64,000 bases of DNA, taken from NCBI GenBank assembly GCA_036583965.1, contig JAZBQD010000015.1:85635309-85699308 (forward strand), given 5' to 3'. This DNA is from Prunella strophiata (lineage: Eukaryota; Chordata; Aves; Passeriformes; Prunellidae). The notes under the pieces were generated by a model. It saw only the letters and a list, made by a program, of their open reading frames with translations, did no database searches and had not been told where the DNA came from. Each line of letters starts with the position of its first letter. The stretch's first letter is position 1. This document shows positions 62,601 through 64,000 of the stretch, in pieces. The position numbers and the translations under genes are program-made.

Positions 62601-63328
62601 GAGGGGGTCTTTTCTCTCTTTCTTTATTTAAATTTATGCTTAAAATATGATTAGATTCTGTTCAACACAAAATTGTTCTAGAATACATTGCAAGAAATGT
62701 GTGTACAAAAGGTAATCTACACTATCTAATAAATAAAATCGTGTAACAGTTTGAAATTTCAAATGTGATCATTTGCTTTAATATTGCGAAGTGTTTGTTG
62801 AACCTTTAAGCTTGTGACATTTTTCCACACTGACAGCTAAATAATGAATTAATGGCTTTAAAGTCCATGGCAGCCTGAGGGTTTCAAATACATGTTTAGT
62901 CAAAATAATTGGTGCTTTAATCATTTGTTATGAACAAAAATTGTTCCTTAGTTATACAGGAGCAGTGTTAAAGCAAATATCTATGCTGTAATTTTAGAAA
63001 TACAAAAGAACATTTATCTGCTAAGTTGGAAAATGGTGTCTGGATTCATTTTCCTCTCTGGAGTTTGAGGGGTTTTTTAACTCCCTTAATGACCACCTAC
63101 ATGGCTACAGGCTGTGCTGCCCCTTCTCTGACAGTGAGCAGCCTTATTTTAGGTTTTGTATGCTGTGTACAGAGACAACCAAGTTTTGAGAGCAGATTGG
63201 AGGGTGTATGGGATGGGTGGTGGGGGGAGTCCTCAGCCCCTGCACTGTCAGATACACTGTGTAAGACATAGGTAACTAAAATAGGGGCATTTGTTTGCAG
63301 CAAACTAAATCTCACCCAAACTATTACA
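56601..63328. other. Intergenic desert, no gene recognised
   Basis: This is mostly AT-rich, becoming somewhat more balanced near 60.4-62.0 kb. A weak fold-back relic is listed at 59623-59674. Short overlapping frames at 60462-60797 and 61297-61621 have no family signature. Confidence 0.55.
59623..59674. repeat. Weak fold-back relic
   Basis: CTGGCTTCATTGAAGGCAGT and GGT pair imperfectly (about 16 of 24) with ACCACTGACTGCAGTGGGAC and CAAG across a GTTTT loop. The centre again has a CATTGAAG...CAGTGG style like the relics near 53.8 kb. It is more decayed and less certain. Confidence 0.4.
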
Positions 63329-63557
63329 CAGTTAAAAGCCTTATCCAGAATATCTTCTGGTAACAATGGGAATAAAAATCTTAGGTTAAACAAGGGAACA
63401 AACTCTGTCTTAATTTTATGATTGGCATCATATTAGTAGACTACTGTGCCTGCCCAGTTAAAGCCTCATACACAATATCTTCTGGTAACAATGGGAACAA
63501 AAATCTTAGGGTTAAATCTTATGATTGGCATCATATTAGTAGACTACTGTGCCTGCA
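63329..63557. repeat. Imperfect tandem duplication of about 100-125 bp
   Basis: Copy 1 (63329-63454) and copy 2 (63455-63557) both begin CAGTTAAA. They share ATATCTTCTGGTAACAATGG and end TAGTAGACTACTGTGCCTGC. Copy 1 carries about 22 extra bases in the middle (near 63391-63412), and a few substitutions separate them. Confidence 0.93.
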
Positions 63558-64000
63558 TGATGTTTTGTTGAGATGTTTGTTTTGACTTCAGTGATGCATC
63601 TGTGCCATATGAGGAGGAGGTGCTAACCTGGCTAAAACAGATTAAGATTTTCTACAAGGCCAAAAGGGATCTAAAAGGGTTTCTGTTCCTAGAACATTTG
63701 TGACTTAGATAGGACCTCTTTTATAGCATGAAGAAAACTTAATATCTGTCTCAGAGAAGCCTGTATAAATCACAGATCACTAAGATATGTAAGGTATGCT
63801 AGAAAAATGTTAGTCTAGGCTTGCTCTTTCTTTCACAGAAAAGCCTTTAGTGATGTGTGTTTGACCAGGTACAGGCTCAGATGAGCTGTAGATGTGACCC
63901 AGTTCCTGTGTTATGTGATTAAATTCTATAAAACATTGCTTATCAAGTAACTAAAATGCTTTTATTGAAACTTTTGTGGTGCTTTTTTTAATAACAATAG
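63558..64000. other. Intergenic right edge
   Basis: Nothing recognisable is seen. Confidence 0.55.

Noticed and set aside
1..64000. CRISPR arrays, rRNA, tRNA genes, bacterial operons
   Set aside because: The sequence is vertebrate genomic DNA; the only regular array is a minisatellite without spacers, and I found no tRNA or rRNA signature.

Overview
This is vertebrate nuclear DNA, almost certainly from a bird. It has AT-rich gene-poor sequence, several CR1 LINE fragments, a class II (ERVK-like) endogenous retrovirus with a tRNA-Trp-type primer site, and one recognisable spliced gene. I cannot name the species. The long open frames here are mostly artefacts of GC-rich tandem repeats or of CR1 and ERV remnants.

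Left edge (1-6.75 kb): the 5' part of SLC35B3, the Golgi PAPS transporter PAPST2, lies on the minus strand. Two coding exons are clear (3050-3328 and 1633-1754). The rest of the gene lies off the left edge. A CpG island at about 6.15-6.75 kb is the likely promoter and first exon. Abutting it on the upstream side is a nearly perfect minisatellite (6744-8400, 59 copies of a 26-bp unit). It is interrupted by a 3'-truncated CR1 piece (8401-8825) and then resumes in phase (8826-8980).

The rest (9.3-64 kb) looks like a gene desert. From general knowledge, SLC35B3 borders the OFCC1/TFAP2A desert in amniotes (human 6p24), and this window is consistent with that, although I see no exon of either gene. 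It holds CR1 fragments at about 10.2, 13.9-15.0, 32.0 and 48.2 kb, an older CR1-like relic at about 13.6 kb, microsatellites and small tandem duplications. It also holds several fold-back elements near 52-54 kb and 59.6 kb, and a few stretches that look like conserved regulatory DNA, which needs an alignment to confirm.

The most striking structure is at 26839-30925: LTR - internal - LTR - internal - LTR, two copies of a defective ERVK-like provirus sharing a middle LTR. The middle LTR is a mosaic. Its U3 matches the right LTR and its R/U5 matches the left LTR, which is the signature expected of unequal crossing-over between the 5' and 3' LTRs. The two internal segments are about 99% alike but carry different frameshifts. 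The outer LTRs show no matching target-site duplication.
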